Source of the DNA: DASSTY01 sp035760645
GTDB taxonomy: Bacteria; Gemmatimonadota; Gemmatimonadetes; Gemmatimonadales; GWC2-71-9
NCBI GenBank assembly: GCA_035760645.1
Contig: DASTSO010000054.1
Location: 1-35,085, forward strand
Direction of reading: 5' to 3'
DNA length: 35,085 nucleotides
The translations under genes and the position numbers were made by a program. The notes beneath the pieces are model-generated. The model saw only the letters and a list, made by a program, of their open reading frames with translations, was not told where the DNA came from and searched no databases. This document shows positions 24,021-30,347 of the stretch, in pieces; within the stretch, counting starts at the first letter, position 1; the number at the start of each line of letters is the position of its first letter.

Positions 24021-24692
24021 TCACTCCTGGTCGAGGTCGGGGGCCGCGCGCTCGAGCGTGGTGAGCAGCTCGCCCACCTCGGGCGCGGCCCAGCAGTGCA
24101 GCCCGCAGCCCACGAGCCCCGCCTCGGCGAAGAGCCGGCGGTAGCGCGCGGCGCTGCGGCGCTGGAAGCCGGCGAGGTCGCCGGCGATCTCGTCCTCGCG
24201 GCTGTAGGTCTCGAGGTAGGCGACGCCGTCGAGCAGCCCGACGAGGGTGCCCAGGCCGCGCTTCAGCTCGGGGGTGGGGACGTAGTGGAGCACGTCGGCG
24301 CAGACGACGAGATCGAACGGGCCCTCGAGCCCCGCCTCGTCGAGCCGGCCGAAGCTGCCGAGGCGGATGTTGCGCCGGCGGCCGAAGCGGCGCACCACGT
24401 ACTCGCTCGCGTCCACCCCCGCGTAGCGCGAGCCCGGGCGGAGGCGCTGGAGCACCGGCTGCCAGCGTCCCTCGCCGCAGCCGACGTCGAGCACCGAGCG
24501 GACCGGCCGGCCCAGGAGGTGCTCGGCGACGCCCAGGGCGAAGCGCACCGTGCGCTCGAGGTCGGCGCGGCCGCGCACCCGGTGCCGCGGGTCGCGATAC
24601 CAGCGGTCGAAGTAGGCGCGGTCGTAGGCCTTGGGCGCCGGGGACGCGGCGGGCGGCTCGGGCGGGCGGCGCGGACGGCTCGGGCGGCTCAG
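24021..24692 (-). CDS. Class I SAM-dependent methyltransferase, up to 223 aa, probable CTG start
   Basis: Methyltransferase with motif I SVLDVGCGEGRW (about 66-77) and post-motif Asp in YAGVDASEYVV, plus FDLVVCADVLHYVP (motif II/IV) and AYLETYSREDEI. The usual Gly-rich loop is intact; the substrate is unknown. No ATG exists in frame. A GTG at 24578 would give 185 residues but cuts off KAYDRAYFDRWYRDPRHRV, which looks like the conserved N-terminal helix of such enzymes and is in frame with good codon use. The only start further upstream that couples to the previous gene is CTG at 24692, forming CTGA with its stop. That start is an inference; the protein family is certain. Confidence 0.8.
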   Translation of the reverse strand: MSRPSRPRRPPEPPAASPAPKAYDRAYFDRWYRDPRHRVRGRADLERTVRFALGVAEHLLGRPVRSVLDVGCGEGRWQPVLQRLRPGSRYAGVDASEYVVRRFGRRRNIRLGSFGRLDEAGLEGPFDLVVCADVLHYVPTPELKRGLGTLVGLLDGVAYLETYSREDEIAGDLAGFQRRSAARYRRLFAEAGLVGCGLHCWAAPEVGELLTTLERAAPDLDQE

Positions 24693-24895
24693 AAGGTCGG
24701 GCGCCGCCGCAGGAGGTAGAGGCCGAGGAGGACGAGGATCGCTCCCGCGTACATCGGCCCCATCCCGCGCCAGGTGGCGAAGCCGAACTGGGCGCTCGTG
24801 GCGGCGACCGGGTCGCCCGGCACCGCGGCGTGAATCACGCCGATGACGATCCCCACCAGACCGAGCACGAGCAGGGCGAGGGCATAGGGGCGCAC
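24689..24895 (-). CDS. Small membrane protein, 68 aa
   Basis: Two-helix inner-membrane protein, family not recognised. Helix 1 is ALALLVLGLVGIVIGVIHAA (about 4-24) and helix 2 PMYAGAILVLLGLYLL (about 48-64), joined by a polar loop VPGDPVAATSAQFGFATWRG; it ends RRRPTF. The start is GTG at 24895 with GGAGG spaced 7 nt upstream, better than any alternative. Its stop TGA overlaps a CTG that appears to begin the methyltransferase gene. Function unknown; similar 70-residue proteins are widespread in high-GC bacteria. Confidence 0.75.
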   Translation of the reverse strand: MRPYALALLVLGLVGIVIGVIHAAVPGDPVAATSAQFGFATWRGMGPMYAGAILVLLGLYLLRRRPTF

Positions 24896-24923
24896 GGGGG
24901 CCTCCGGGTTGGGGTCACTTCTA

Positions 24924-25394
24924 TCAATAACGCGGCTTGATGCCGGCCGCCATCTCCTCGACCGCCTGGCGGATGCGGCGCTCGCGCGTCTCGGCCTTCT
25001 TGGCGCCCTCGACGTGGCGCGCCCATTCCTTCTTGTGGGTGTAGCTGAGCTTCTCCCACGCCTCGGCGGCGCCGGGCCAGGCGGCGATGGCGGCGGCGAG
25101 GTCGGCCGGGGGCTCGACGGTGCGCGGCGCGTCGTCGCGCTCCATGACCACCTCGACGCGGTCGCCGGCCTTCGCCCTGGCGCCCTCACGCATGGCGCGG
25201 TTGACGGCCATCATGAAGCGGCCGCCCATCGGCATGATCGAGCTGCGGAAGGGGAAGCCGTTGAGCGTGCCGCGCACCGGTACCCGGGCACGGGTGCCGA
25301 AGACCGCGGGGACGTCGAACGGGATGGTGATGCCGGTGGCCTCGCCGTGGTCCGCCTGCTCGAGGACGACGGTGAAGCGCTGGGGCGTGCTCAT
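24924..25394 (-). CDS. DUF1905/YdeI-OmpD-associated domain protein, 156 aa
   Basis: Soluble protein with a DUF1905 beta-barrel (about 5-95: TRARVPVRGTLNGFPFRSSI, MPMGGRFMMAVNRAMREGA, KAGDRVEVVMERDD) and a C-terminal YdeI-type helical segment (about 100-150: LAAAIAAWPGAAEAWEKLSY, THKKEWARHVEGAKKAETRE). This two-part arrangement is common in proteins annotated only as bacteriocin-protection or YdeI-like; no reaction is known. The ATG at 25394 lies 9 nt after the DUF421 gene stop, so both are in one transcript. Confidence 0.9.
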   Translation of the reverse strand: MSTPQRFTVVLEQADHGEATGITIPFDVPAVFGTRARVPVRGTLNGFPFRSSIMPMGGRFMMAVNRAMREGARAKAGDRVEVVMERDDAPRTVEPPADLAAAIAAWPGAAEAWEKLSYTHKKEWARHVEGAKKAETRERRIRQAVEEMAAGIKPRY

Positions 25395-25403
25395 GCGGTG
25401 GCC

Positions 25404-25955
25404 TCAGGGGTTGGTGCCGTCGGGGCTTTCGGAGTAGATCCCCGCCACGTCGCGCAGCGCGGTGGCGGGAAGCGTGGGGTCGCGCGCGATGACGCTGAAC
25501 TCGCCGTCGGTCTCGAGCACCACGGCGAAGACGTCCTCGACCCGCGCGTGGCCGTGGTTGCGCAACGCGGCGAGGATCTCCTCCTCGCTCAACTGGTGCC
25601 GCCGCAGCTCCCGCTGCAGCATCTCGCCGCGGTAGAGGACGAGTACGGGGACGCTGTTGACCCACACGCGGGCCCGGTGCGAGCGCGTGGTCACGAGGGT
25701 CACGAGGCGCTGCAGCCCGAGGAGGACCGCGAAGGCGGTCACCCCGTCGAGGAAGGAGACGTCGGGCGAGAGGATCGCCGAGGCGAGCGTCGAGCCGAGC
25801 GCCACGGTGACCACCATGTCGTAGGCGTTCATCTTCGCCAGCGCCCGCTTGCCCGCGAGGCGCAGCAGGATGAGCAGCGCGACGTAGATGGCCGCCCCGA
25901 CCAGCGCGACGCGCCAGGTGGCGGCCGAGCCCGAGAAGAATTTCACCTGCTGCAT
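25404..25955 (-). CDS. DUF421 (YetF-like) membrane protein, 183 aa
   Basis: Inner-membrane protein with three hydrophobic helices (about 15-100) followed by a cytosolic alpha/beta domain. The family signature LLRLAGKRALAKMNAYDMVV and ALGSTLASAILSPDVSF is clear, and RARVWVNSVPVLVLYRGEML with LSEEEILAALRNHGHARVED begins the C-terminal YetF domain. Function is unknown in the family at large; in Bacillus a YetF-like protein is sporulation-linked. The ATG at 25955 fits the family start. Immediately upstream lies palindromic element B, so any promoter must lie in or beyond it. Confidence 0.92.
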   Translation of the reverse strand: MQQVKFFSGSAATWRVALVGAAIYVALLILLRLAGKRALAKMNAYDMVVTVALGSTLASAILSPDVSFLDGVTAFAVLLGLQRLVTLVTTRSHRARVWVNSVPVLVLYRGEMLQRELRRHQLSEEEILAALRNHGHARVEDVFAVVLETDGEFSVIARDPTLPATALRDVAGIYSESPDGTNP

Positions 25956-25992
25956 GGCGCCCTGCCCCCGCCCGTCGTCCGTCCGGAATAAT

Positions 25993-26099
25993 GGGCGGGA
26001 CGGCGGGACGGCGGGAGGGCGGGACGCTCACCTCACGCGCGAGCCTCCGGTATCTGCACCGGAGGCTCGTTCCACGTCGGACCCTCCCGCCGTCCCGCC
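25993..26099. repeat. Dispersed palindromic element, copy B
   Basis: Left arm contains three GGCGGGACGGCGGG-type units from 25993; 18 bp of it, GGCGGGACGGCGGGAGGG (26002-26019), pair exactly with 26082-26099. The inner hairpin GAGCCTCCGGT (26041-26051), loop ATCTGC, ACCGGAGGCTC (26058-26068) is the same stem as in copy A. The right end coincides with the TAG stop of the DUF99 gene on the minus strand. Here the flanking genes are co-directional, not convergent. Confidence 0.85.
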
Positions 26100-26659
26100 T
26101 AGGTTCTCCCCCGGCTCTCCCCCCGCCCCAGGCCTCCCGCCACCAGGTGCGCCACGCGCAGCGGCTCGGGGATGTGGCCGTGGACGGCGAGGCGGGTGAC
26201 GACCCGCTCGGCCTCGGCGCGGGTGAGGCCGGCGCGCTGGATCCAGACGCCGGCGACCGGCTCCATCGGACCCAGGCGCTCGATGAGGCGCCACTTGCGG
26301 CGGCCGCCGGGCACGCGCGCGAGGAGCGCGTCGCGGATCACGTCGAGCCGCGGCGCGCGGCGCGCCACGACGAGCACGGGAAGGGCGAGCGCGTCGGCGA
26401 GAGCGGGGACGTCCACCACGTTGAAGCCCGCGAGGGCGATCCCCTGCAGCAGGACGAGCTGGAGCTGGGGCGCGAACTTCGATTCGCCGAGCATCCGGGT
26501 GATGGCGCGCGTCGCGTTGGCGCCGTCGCGCCGGACGCGGCTGGCGACGATGCCGTCGAGCCGGAGTCCGGAGAAGACCGCGCCCACGACGGGGACGTCG
26601 CCCCGGTGGGCGCGGTCGAAGGGGAAGTCGTCGACGCCGACGACGTGCGTGAACGCCAC
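26099..26659 (-). CDS. DUF99 family protein (endonuclease V-related fold), 186 aa
   Basis: DUF99/UPF0215 protein; the family is related by fold to endonuclease V (RNase H-like), and archaeal members are annotated as nucleases acting on deaminated DNA. The N-terminus MAFTHVVGVDDFPFDRAHRG has the acidic pair D10/D11 expected for metal binding, followed by VPVVGAVFSGLRLDGIVASR. LVLLQGIALAGFNVVDVPAL and LPVLVVARRAPRLDVIRDAL are typical. Start GTG at 26659 matches the family N-terminus. The stop TAG touches element B. A canonical endonuclease V lies 3 kb away (29527-30231), which makes a DNA-repair role reasonable but unproven. Confidence 0.88.
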   Translation of the reverse strand: MAFTHVVGVDDFPFDRAHRGDVPVVGAVFSGLRLDGIVASRVRRDGANATRAITRMLGESKFAPQLQLVLLQGIALAGFNVVDVPALADALALPVLVVARRAPRLDVIRDALLARVPGGRRKWRLIERLGPMEPVAGVWIQRAGLTRAEAERVVTRLAVHGHIPEPLRVAHLVAGGLGRGESRGRT

Positions 26660-26678
26660 GGGGCCCGCGCGGCGCCGC

Positions 26679-27374
26679 TCAGCGGCAGCCCGCGTCCTGG
26701 GCGCGCACCGCCGCGAGCGGGACGGCGACCCAGTCGTCGGGCGCGGGCTCGCCGCTGCGGTAGAGTGGCGTCGCCGTGTTGGTGCGGCGGTCGGCCTGCA
26801 CCTCGGCGAGCGCCGGCACGGTGAGAATGCGCCCGCGCGCGTCGGGGCCGGTGAGCGCGATGCCGGTGCACGCGGCGCCGGGCGCCGCGCCGGCGCCGCG
26901 CACGACGCGGCCGCGGAGCCACCCCGCCGCGACGCGCGGCGCGCGCACGCGCACCTCCGCGCCGGGGAAGAGCACGGTGGGCCCCCGGCGCGCGGGCTTG
27001 GCCGCCCCGGGGGCGCGGGGCGCGGAGTCGATCACGACGACGCCCGCGTCGCCCTGCACGGGATAGGTCTCGAAGACGGGGCCGCCGTACCAGACGCGCA
27101 CGAACTGCCCCGCGCGCAGGTCGGCCGCGGCGGCGGCGGAGTCGCCGGGGGCGCGGCGCACCACGGTCGCGGGGCGCAGGCGAAGCAGCGCCTTCGGCGC
27201 GCCGGTCGGGCGCGCGGGGTCGGCCTCGACGCGGAGCCAGGCGGTGTCCACCGCCGTCACGACGCCCGCGATGTCCGCCGCGCGCGAGGGCACGGCGGGC
27301 GGGCGCGCGCGGCCCTCGCCGCCGCCGCCACACGCTACGAGCGCCGCGAGCGCGAGGAGCGCCGGGACTCTCAC
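26679..27374 (-). CDS. Putative lipoprotein, 231 aa
   Basis: Exported lipoprotein of unknown function: signal MRVPALLALAALVAC with Cys15 followed by a Gly-rich spacer. The mature region has repeated beta-strand blocks (IAGVVTAVDTAWLRVEADPA, LRAGQFVRVWYGGPVFETYP, VLFPGAEVRVRAPRVAAGWL) that resemble small OB or SH3-like domains; a C-terminal part contains ADRRTNTATPLYRSGEPAPD. YPVQGDAGVVVIDS recalls the short DUF3221-type motif YPVQGxA, only weakly. Start GTG at 27374 shares GTGA with the stop of a 50-codon frame upstream. It ends 19 nt before the DUF99 start. Confidence 0.75.
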   Translation of the reverse strand: MRVPALLALAALVACGGGGEGRARPPAVPSRAADIAGVVTAVDTAWLRVEADPARPTGAPKALLRLRPATVVRRAPGDSAAAAADLRAGQFVRVWYGGPVFETYPVQGDAGVVVIDSAPRAPGAAKPARRGPTVLFPGAEVRVRAPRVAAGWLRGRVVRGAGAAPGAACTGIALTGPDARGRILTVPALAEVQADRRTNTATPLYRSGEPAPDDWVAVPLAAVRAQDAGCR

Positions 27375-27523
27375 GGGCGCGACGAACGCGCGCCCGGCGT
27401 CACGGCCGCCATGTTGCGCACGTTGTCCACGCCGGTGTTGTGGTCCCAGAGGCCCTCGCAGTAGAGCTCGCGGTAGAGGGAGAGGCGGCGCGGTGGAGGG
27501 GGCGCATGGAATCCGGATGTCAG
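27371..27523 (-). CDS. Possible short coding sequence or gene remnant, up to 50 aa
   Basis: Between the Nudix stop (27520) and the lipoprotein start (27374) one minus-strand frame reads LSLYRELYCEGLWDHNTGVD, then NVRNMAAVTPGARSSRP, and stops with TGA overlapping the next GTG (GTGA). Residue mix and G/C third positions look truly coding, unlike other frames. No ATG or GTG precedes it; the only candidate is CTG at 27523, which overlaps the Nudix stop as CTGA. It may be a short protein with a CTG start or the 3' end of a lost gene. Not recognised. Confidence 0.45.
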   Translation of the reverse strand: MTSGFHAPPPPRRLSLYRELYCEGLWDHNTGVDNVRNMAAVTPGARSSRP

Positions 27524-27960
27524 GGTTGGAGGAGCGCGCGGGCCTCGGCGACGACGCGGCGCTCGCTCGGGAAGGCGAGCAGGGCTTCCGCCTCGGCGAG
27601 GGGGACCCAGCGGGCCTCGAGCACCTCGCGGTCGTGGTCCCGCACGTCGCCGGCGCGATAGGCCAATAGATAGAAGTGTACCCGTTTGTGGAAGCGGACC
27701 TGCTCGCCGCCGCCGCGCTCGGCGCCCACGTACCAGTACTCGATCGGCGCGAGCGGCGCGACGAGCTCGGTCGCGATCCCCGCCTCCTCGCGCACCTCGC
27801 GCAGCGCCGTCGCCGCGGGCGTCTCGCCCGGATCCACGATCCCCTTCGGAAGCTGCCAGCGCCGCTTCGCGCCGACGAGGACGAGCGCCACGTCGATTGC
27901 GCCGTCCGCGCGGCGCCGGTACGCGACGCCCCCCGCCGACACCTGCGCGACGGTGCGCAT
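27520..27960 (-). CDS. Nudix hydrolase, 146 aa
   Basis: Metal-dependent pyrophosphohydrolase. The Nudix box is complete, residues 40-62: G40, E46, R54-E55, E58-E59, G61 (GETPAATALREVREEAG core), with the preceding RWQLPKG typical of diadenosine-polyphosphate and related nucleotide hydrolases. The N-terminus VAQVSAGGVAYRRRADGAID and the HFYLLAYRAGDVRDHD block also fit that subgroup. It probably clears nucleoside polyphosphates or damaged nucleotides. The ATG at 27960 lies 10 nt after the metallophosphatase stop, in a run with dCMP deaminase. Confidence 0.93.
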   Translation of the reverse strand: MRTVAQVSAGGVAYRRRADGAIDVALVLVGAKRRWQLPKGIVDPGETPAATALREVREEAGIATELVAPLAPIEYWYVGAERGGGEQVRFHKRVHFYLLAYRAGDVRDHDREVLEARWVPLAEAEALLAFPSERRVVAEARALLQP

Positions 27961-27970
27961 CGGCGGCGGC

Positions 27971-28900
27971 TCACCCCGCCGTCGCCGGCGGGTGGGGCAG
28001 GCGGCCGTTGCCCTCGGCGAGCGCCGCGGCCTGGTCGGCCGGGTGCGGCGCGGGGTCGGGGCCCGCGAGCGTGCAGAGATGGATTTCCGAGGGCGCGAAG
28101 AGGCGCACCGGGACGGTGCTGAAGCCGACCCCGCGGCTCACGATCAGCGTGCGCCCGCCGGCGAGCGCGTAGCGGCCGCGCACGTAGCGGCGCGAGAGCC
28201 GGCCCGCCGGCACCACCGGCGCGAGGCCGCCCGGCAGCGCGATCTGCCCGCCATGCGTGTGGCCGCAGAGGGCGAGCGCGAAGGGCGCGTCGCCCAGGTC
28301 GAGGAGGGTCGAGGGCTCGTGCATGAGGACGAGCCGGAGCCCCGTGGCGCCGGCGAGCGCGGCGCCCGCGTCGGGCTCGCCCAGCAGCCAGTCGTCGAGG
28401 CCGCAGACCCAGAGGTCGTCGTGCGGCGGGTCGAGGCGCGCGCTGCGGTTGGTGAGCATCCGCACCCCCGCGGCCTCGAGCCGCTGCGTGACGCGCGCGG
28501 GGTCGGTCCACCAGTCGTGGTTGCCGAGCACGGCGAAGCGTCCGAACGGCGCCGGGATCGCGCCGAGCCGCTCGGCCAGGCGGTCCACGCACCGCGCGTC
28601 GAACGAGACGAAGTCGCCGCCCAGCAGGAGGAGGTCGGGCCGCAGCTCGGCGAGGCGCTCGCAGGCGTGGTCGAGCAGCGCGTCGTGCGTCGTCGGGCCC
28701 GCGTGGAAGTCCGAGGCGAAGGCGACCCGGAGCGGCGGCCGCCCGCGCTCGCGTCCCGCGAGCGCCACGTCATGCTCGCTCACCTCGAGCGTGCGCTGGC
28801 CGCCCAGGCGGTAGGCCACGCGCGCCGACCAGCCGCTGCCGAGGAGGACCGCCTGGGCCTCCTCCCAGAGGCGGAGCGGGAGCGAGTAGTGCCGGCTCAC
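27971..28900 (-). CDS. YaeI-like metallophosphoesterase, 309 aa
   Basis: Calcineurin-like phosphoesterase with all metal motifs: ASDFHAG (D64-H66 region), GGDFVSFD (about 94-101), GNHDW (about 125-129), then LMHEPS and CGHTHGGQ near 193-220. The arrangement and length match the YaeI/YkuE phosphodiesterase group, some members of which act on lipid or membrane phosphoesters. The N-terminal 25 residues have weak hydrophobicity (LWEEAQAVLLGSGWSARVAY) and no clear signal peptide. Start GTG at 28900 is 8 nt after the dCMP deaminase stop, so the two are probably co-transcribed. Confidence 0.92.
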   Translation of the reverse strand: MSRHYSLPLRLWEEAQAVLLGSGWSARVAYRLGGQRTLEVSEHDVALAGRERGRPPLRVAFASDFHAGPTTHDALLDHACERLAELRPDLLLLGGDFVSFDARCVDRLAERLGAIPAPFGRFAVLGNHDWWTDPARVTQRLEAAGVRMLTNRSARLDPPHDDLWVCGLDDWLLGEPDAGAALAGATGLRLVLMHEPSTLLDLGDAPFALALCGHTHGGQIALPGGLAPVVPAGRLSRRYVRGRYALAGGRTLIVSRGVGFSTVPVRLFAPSEIHLCTLAGPDPAPHPADQAAALAEGNGRLPHPPATAG

Positions 28901-28907
28901 GGCCGCC

Positions 28908-29423
28908 TCACAGCGGGAGGTCGGGCGCGGGCGCGGGCTCGCGGAGCTCGAGGCGGCGGATCCCGCCGGGGAAGGCGGCCTGCAGCCGCTCGTATTCGGC
29001 CTGGTGCTCGGGGTCGGGGTGGGCCCAGTCGTCGAGATAGATCACCTCGCGCACCCGCGCCTGCAGCAATTCCTTGGTGCAGCCGAAGCAGGGGCGCATC
29101 GTCGTGTAGAGCGTGCTCCCCTCGACCGCGATCCCGAAGCGCGCCGCCTGGAGCAGCGCGTTCTGCTCGGCGTGCACGCAGATGCAGAGGTCGTAGCCCG
29201 TGCCCGAGGGATAGCGCTCGCGGTCGGCGCAGCGGCGGCAGCCGCCCTCGGAGCAGTTGGGCAGGCCTTCGGGCGTCCCGTTGTAGCCGGTCGAGACGAT
29301 GTGCCGGTCGCGCACCATCACCGCGCCGACGCGCCGCCCCGTGCAGTCGGCGCGCCGCCGCACGGCGGTGGCGATGGTCATGAAGTAGTCGTGGAGGTCG
29401 GGGCGGGGCGGGGGAGCAGGCAT
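28908..29423 (-). CDS. dCMP deaminase (ComEB-like), 171 aa
   Basis: Zinc-dependent deoxycytidylate deaminase, giving dUMP for thymidylate synthesis. Catalytic motif H84AE86 (VHAEQNALL) and the zinc Cys pair C112/C115 (RPCFGC) are present. The extra Cys cluster C57, C62, C65 and C80/C82 (NCSEGGCRRCADR, LCICVH) is typical of this dCMP deaminase group. VGAVMVRDRHIVSTGYNGTP is the first strand-helix block. The ATG at 29423 has no Shine-Dalgarno; upstream lies pyrimidine-rich sequence and then CTAG element 1, from which or beyond which transcription must start. Confidence 0.93.
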   Translation of the reverse strand: MPAPPPRPDLHDYFMTIATAVRRRADCTGRRVGAVMVRDRHIVSTGYNGTPEGLPNCSEGGCRRCADRERYPSGTGYDLCICVHAEQNALLQAARFGIAVEGSTLYTTMRPCFGCTKELLQARVREVIYLDDWAHPDPEHQAEYERLQAAFPGGIRRLELREPAPAPDLPL

Positions 29424-29436
29424 GGAGGAAAGATGA

Positions 29437-29551
29437 CAGGGGCTAGGGACTAGGGACTAGGGGCTAGGGCGTGGTCGAAAGGGCTCGGCGCGAGGAAGCC
29501 GACATCAGCACGGCGCCCTCTAGTCCCTAGCCCCTAGTCCCTAGTCCCTGG
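29437..29551. repeat. CTAG-heptad palindromic element, copy 1
   Basis: Left arm: four and a half AGGGRCT heptads from about 29438. Right arm: the complementary CTAGTCC/CTAGCCC heptads to 29550. The stretch 29445-29469 pairs perfectly (25 bp) with 29525-29549. Between them is a 51-nt core beginning CGTGGTCGAAAGGGCTCGG, with GCGAGGAAGC inside. The endonuclease V stop codon (TAG, 29529-29527) lies in the right arm, so the last residues GLGTRG are encoded by the element. Confidence 0.9.
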
Positions 29552-30231
29552 TCTCCAGCCCCTCGCCTCAGCTCGTTCACCAGCCGATGCGCCCGGCGCG
29601 TCGTCTCGGGCTCGCGGTAGCCGCGGCCGATCGCCTGGACGACGCGGACGGCGGTATCGAGGTCCATCAGGTGGCCGGGGGAGACGTAGACGGGGTGCAC
29701 GCCGTCGCGGAGCCGCAGGGCCATGCCGACCACCTCGCCCTTGTCCACCAGCGGCGCGGTGGCGCCGCGCTGCTCGGCGAGTGCGCCGTGGCGGCCGACG
29801 AGGAGCGACTTGGCGCAGCCGATCGCGGGGACGCCGAAGAGCAGCCCGCCGTGGCAGGCGAGCCCCACGCGGCGCGGGTGCGCGATCCCCTGGCCGTCGA
29901 AGACGACGACGTCGGGCCGCAGATCGAGCCGTCGCCACGCCTCGGCGAGCGGCGGGAGCTCGCGGAAGGAGAGGAGCCCCGGCACATAGGGGAAGGTGAG
30001 CGGCGCCTCGGCCGACGCCTCCGCCACGGGCTCGAGCGTCGCCGCGTCGAGCACCACGATCGCGGCCCACGCCGTGTCACCCCCCTTGTCGAACGACACG
30101 TCCGCCCCCGCGACGAGCCGCGGCGAGAAATCCGCCGGCGGGCGCAGCACGAGCCGCTCCCGCAATTCGCGCTGCACCGCGACCGCCTCGGTGGGCGTGA
30201 GGTGCCAGTCGGGGGTGTAGGCGAGATCCAT
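29527..30231 (-). CDS. nfi: Endonuclease V (deoxyinosine 3'-endonuclease), 234 aa
   Basis: DNA-repair nuclease that nicks near deoxyinosine and other deaminated bases. Catalytic residues are visible: D44 in GADVSFDK, E91 in LSFREL and D112 in VFDGQGIAHPR, with H187 in SPGHLMDL. The wedge motif PYVPGLLSFRE (81-91) is diagnostic. K141 in GCAKSLLVG and VGMALRLRDGVHPVYVSP follow as in the family. The domain ends near residue 222; the tail GAGDQGLGTRG comes from the repeat element, which also supplies the stop. The ATG at 30231 lies only 4 nt from element copy 2. The gene is thus bracketed by both copies, and no other gene is inside. Confidence 0.95.
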   Translation of the reverse strand: MDLAYTPDWHLTPTEAVAVQRELRERLVLRPPADFSPRLVAGADVSFDKGGDTAWAAIVVLDAATLEPVAEASAEAPLTFPYVPGLLSFRELPPLAEAWRRLDLRPDVVVFDGQGIAHPRRVGLACHGGLLFGVPAIGCAKSLLVGRHGALAEQRGATAPLVDKGEVVGMALRLRDGVHPVYVSPGHLMDLDTAVRVVQAIGRGYREPETTRRAHRLVNELRRGAGDQGLGTRG

Positions 30232-30234
30232 AGG

Positions 30235-30347
30235 CAGGGGCTAGGGGCTAGGGGCTAGGGACTAGGGCGTGGTCGAGGGGGCCTGGGGCGAGGAGGCGAG
30301 CATCTCCGAGGATCCCCCTAGTCCCTAGTCCCTAGCCCCTAGTCCCT
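30235..30347. repeat. CTAG-heptad palindromic element, copy 2
   Basis: Four AGGGGCT/AGGGACT heptads (30236-30263) plus AGGG, a 51-nt core starting CGTGGTCGAGGGGGCCTGGG with GCGAGGAGGC, and a right arm of CTAGTCC/CTAGCCC units to about 30347. The core is the same length as in copy 1 and about two thirds identical, and has the same orientation, so the copies are direct repeats. The right edge provides the TAG stop (30348-30346) of the FRG-domain gene. Confidence 0.9.

Noticed and set aside
29437..29551. CRISPR-like array or telomere repeat in the CTAG heptads
   Set aside because: The heptads are contiguous without spacers and form inverted arms round a fixed core; no cas genes are present and the position is internal.
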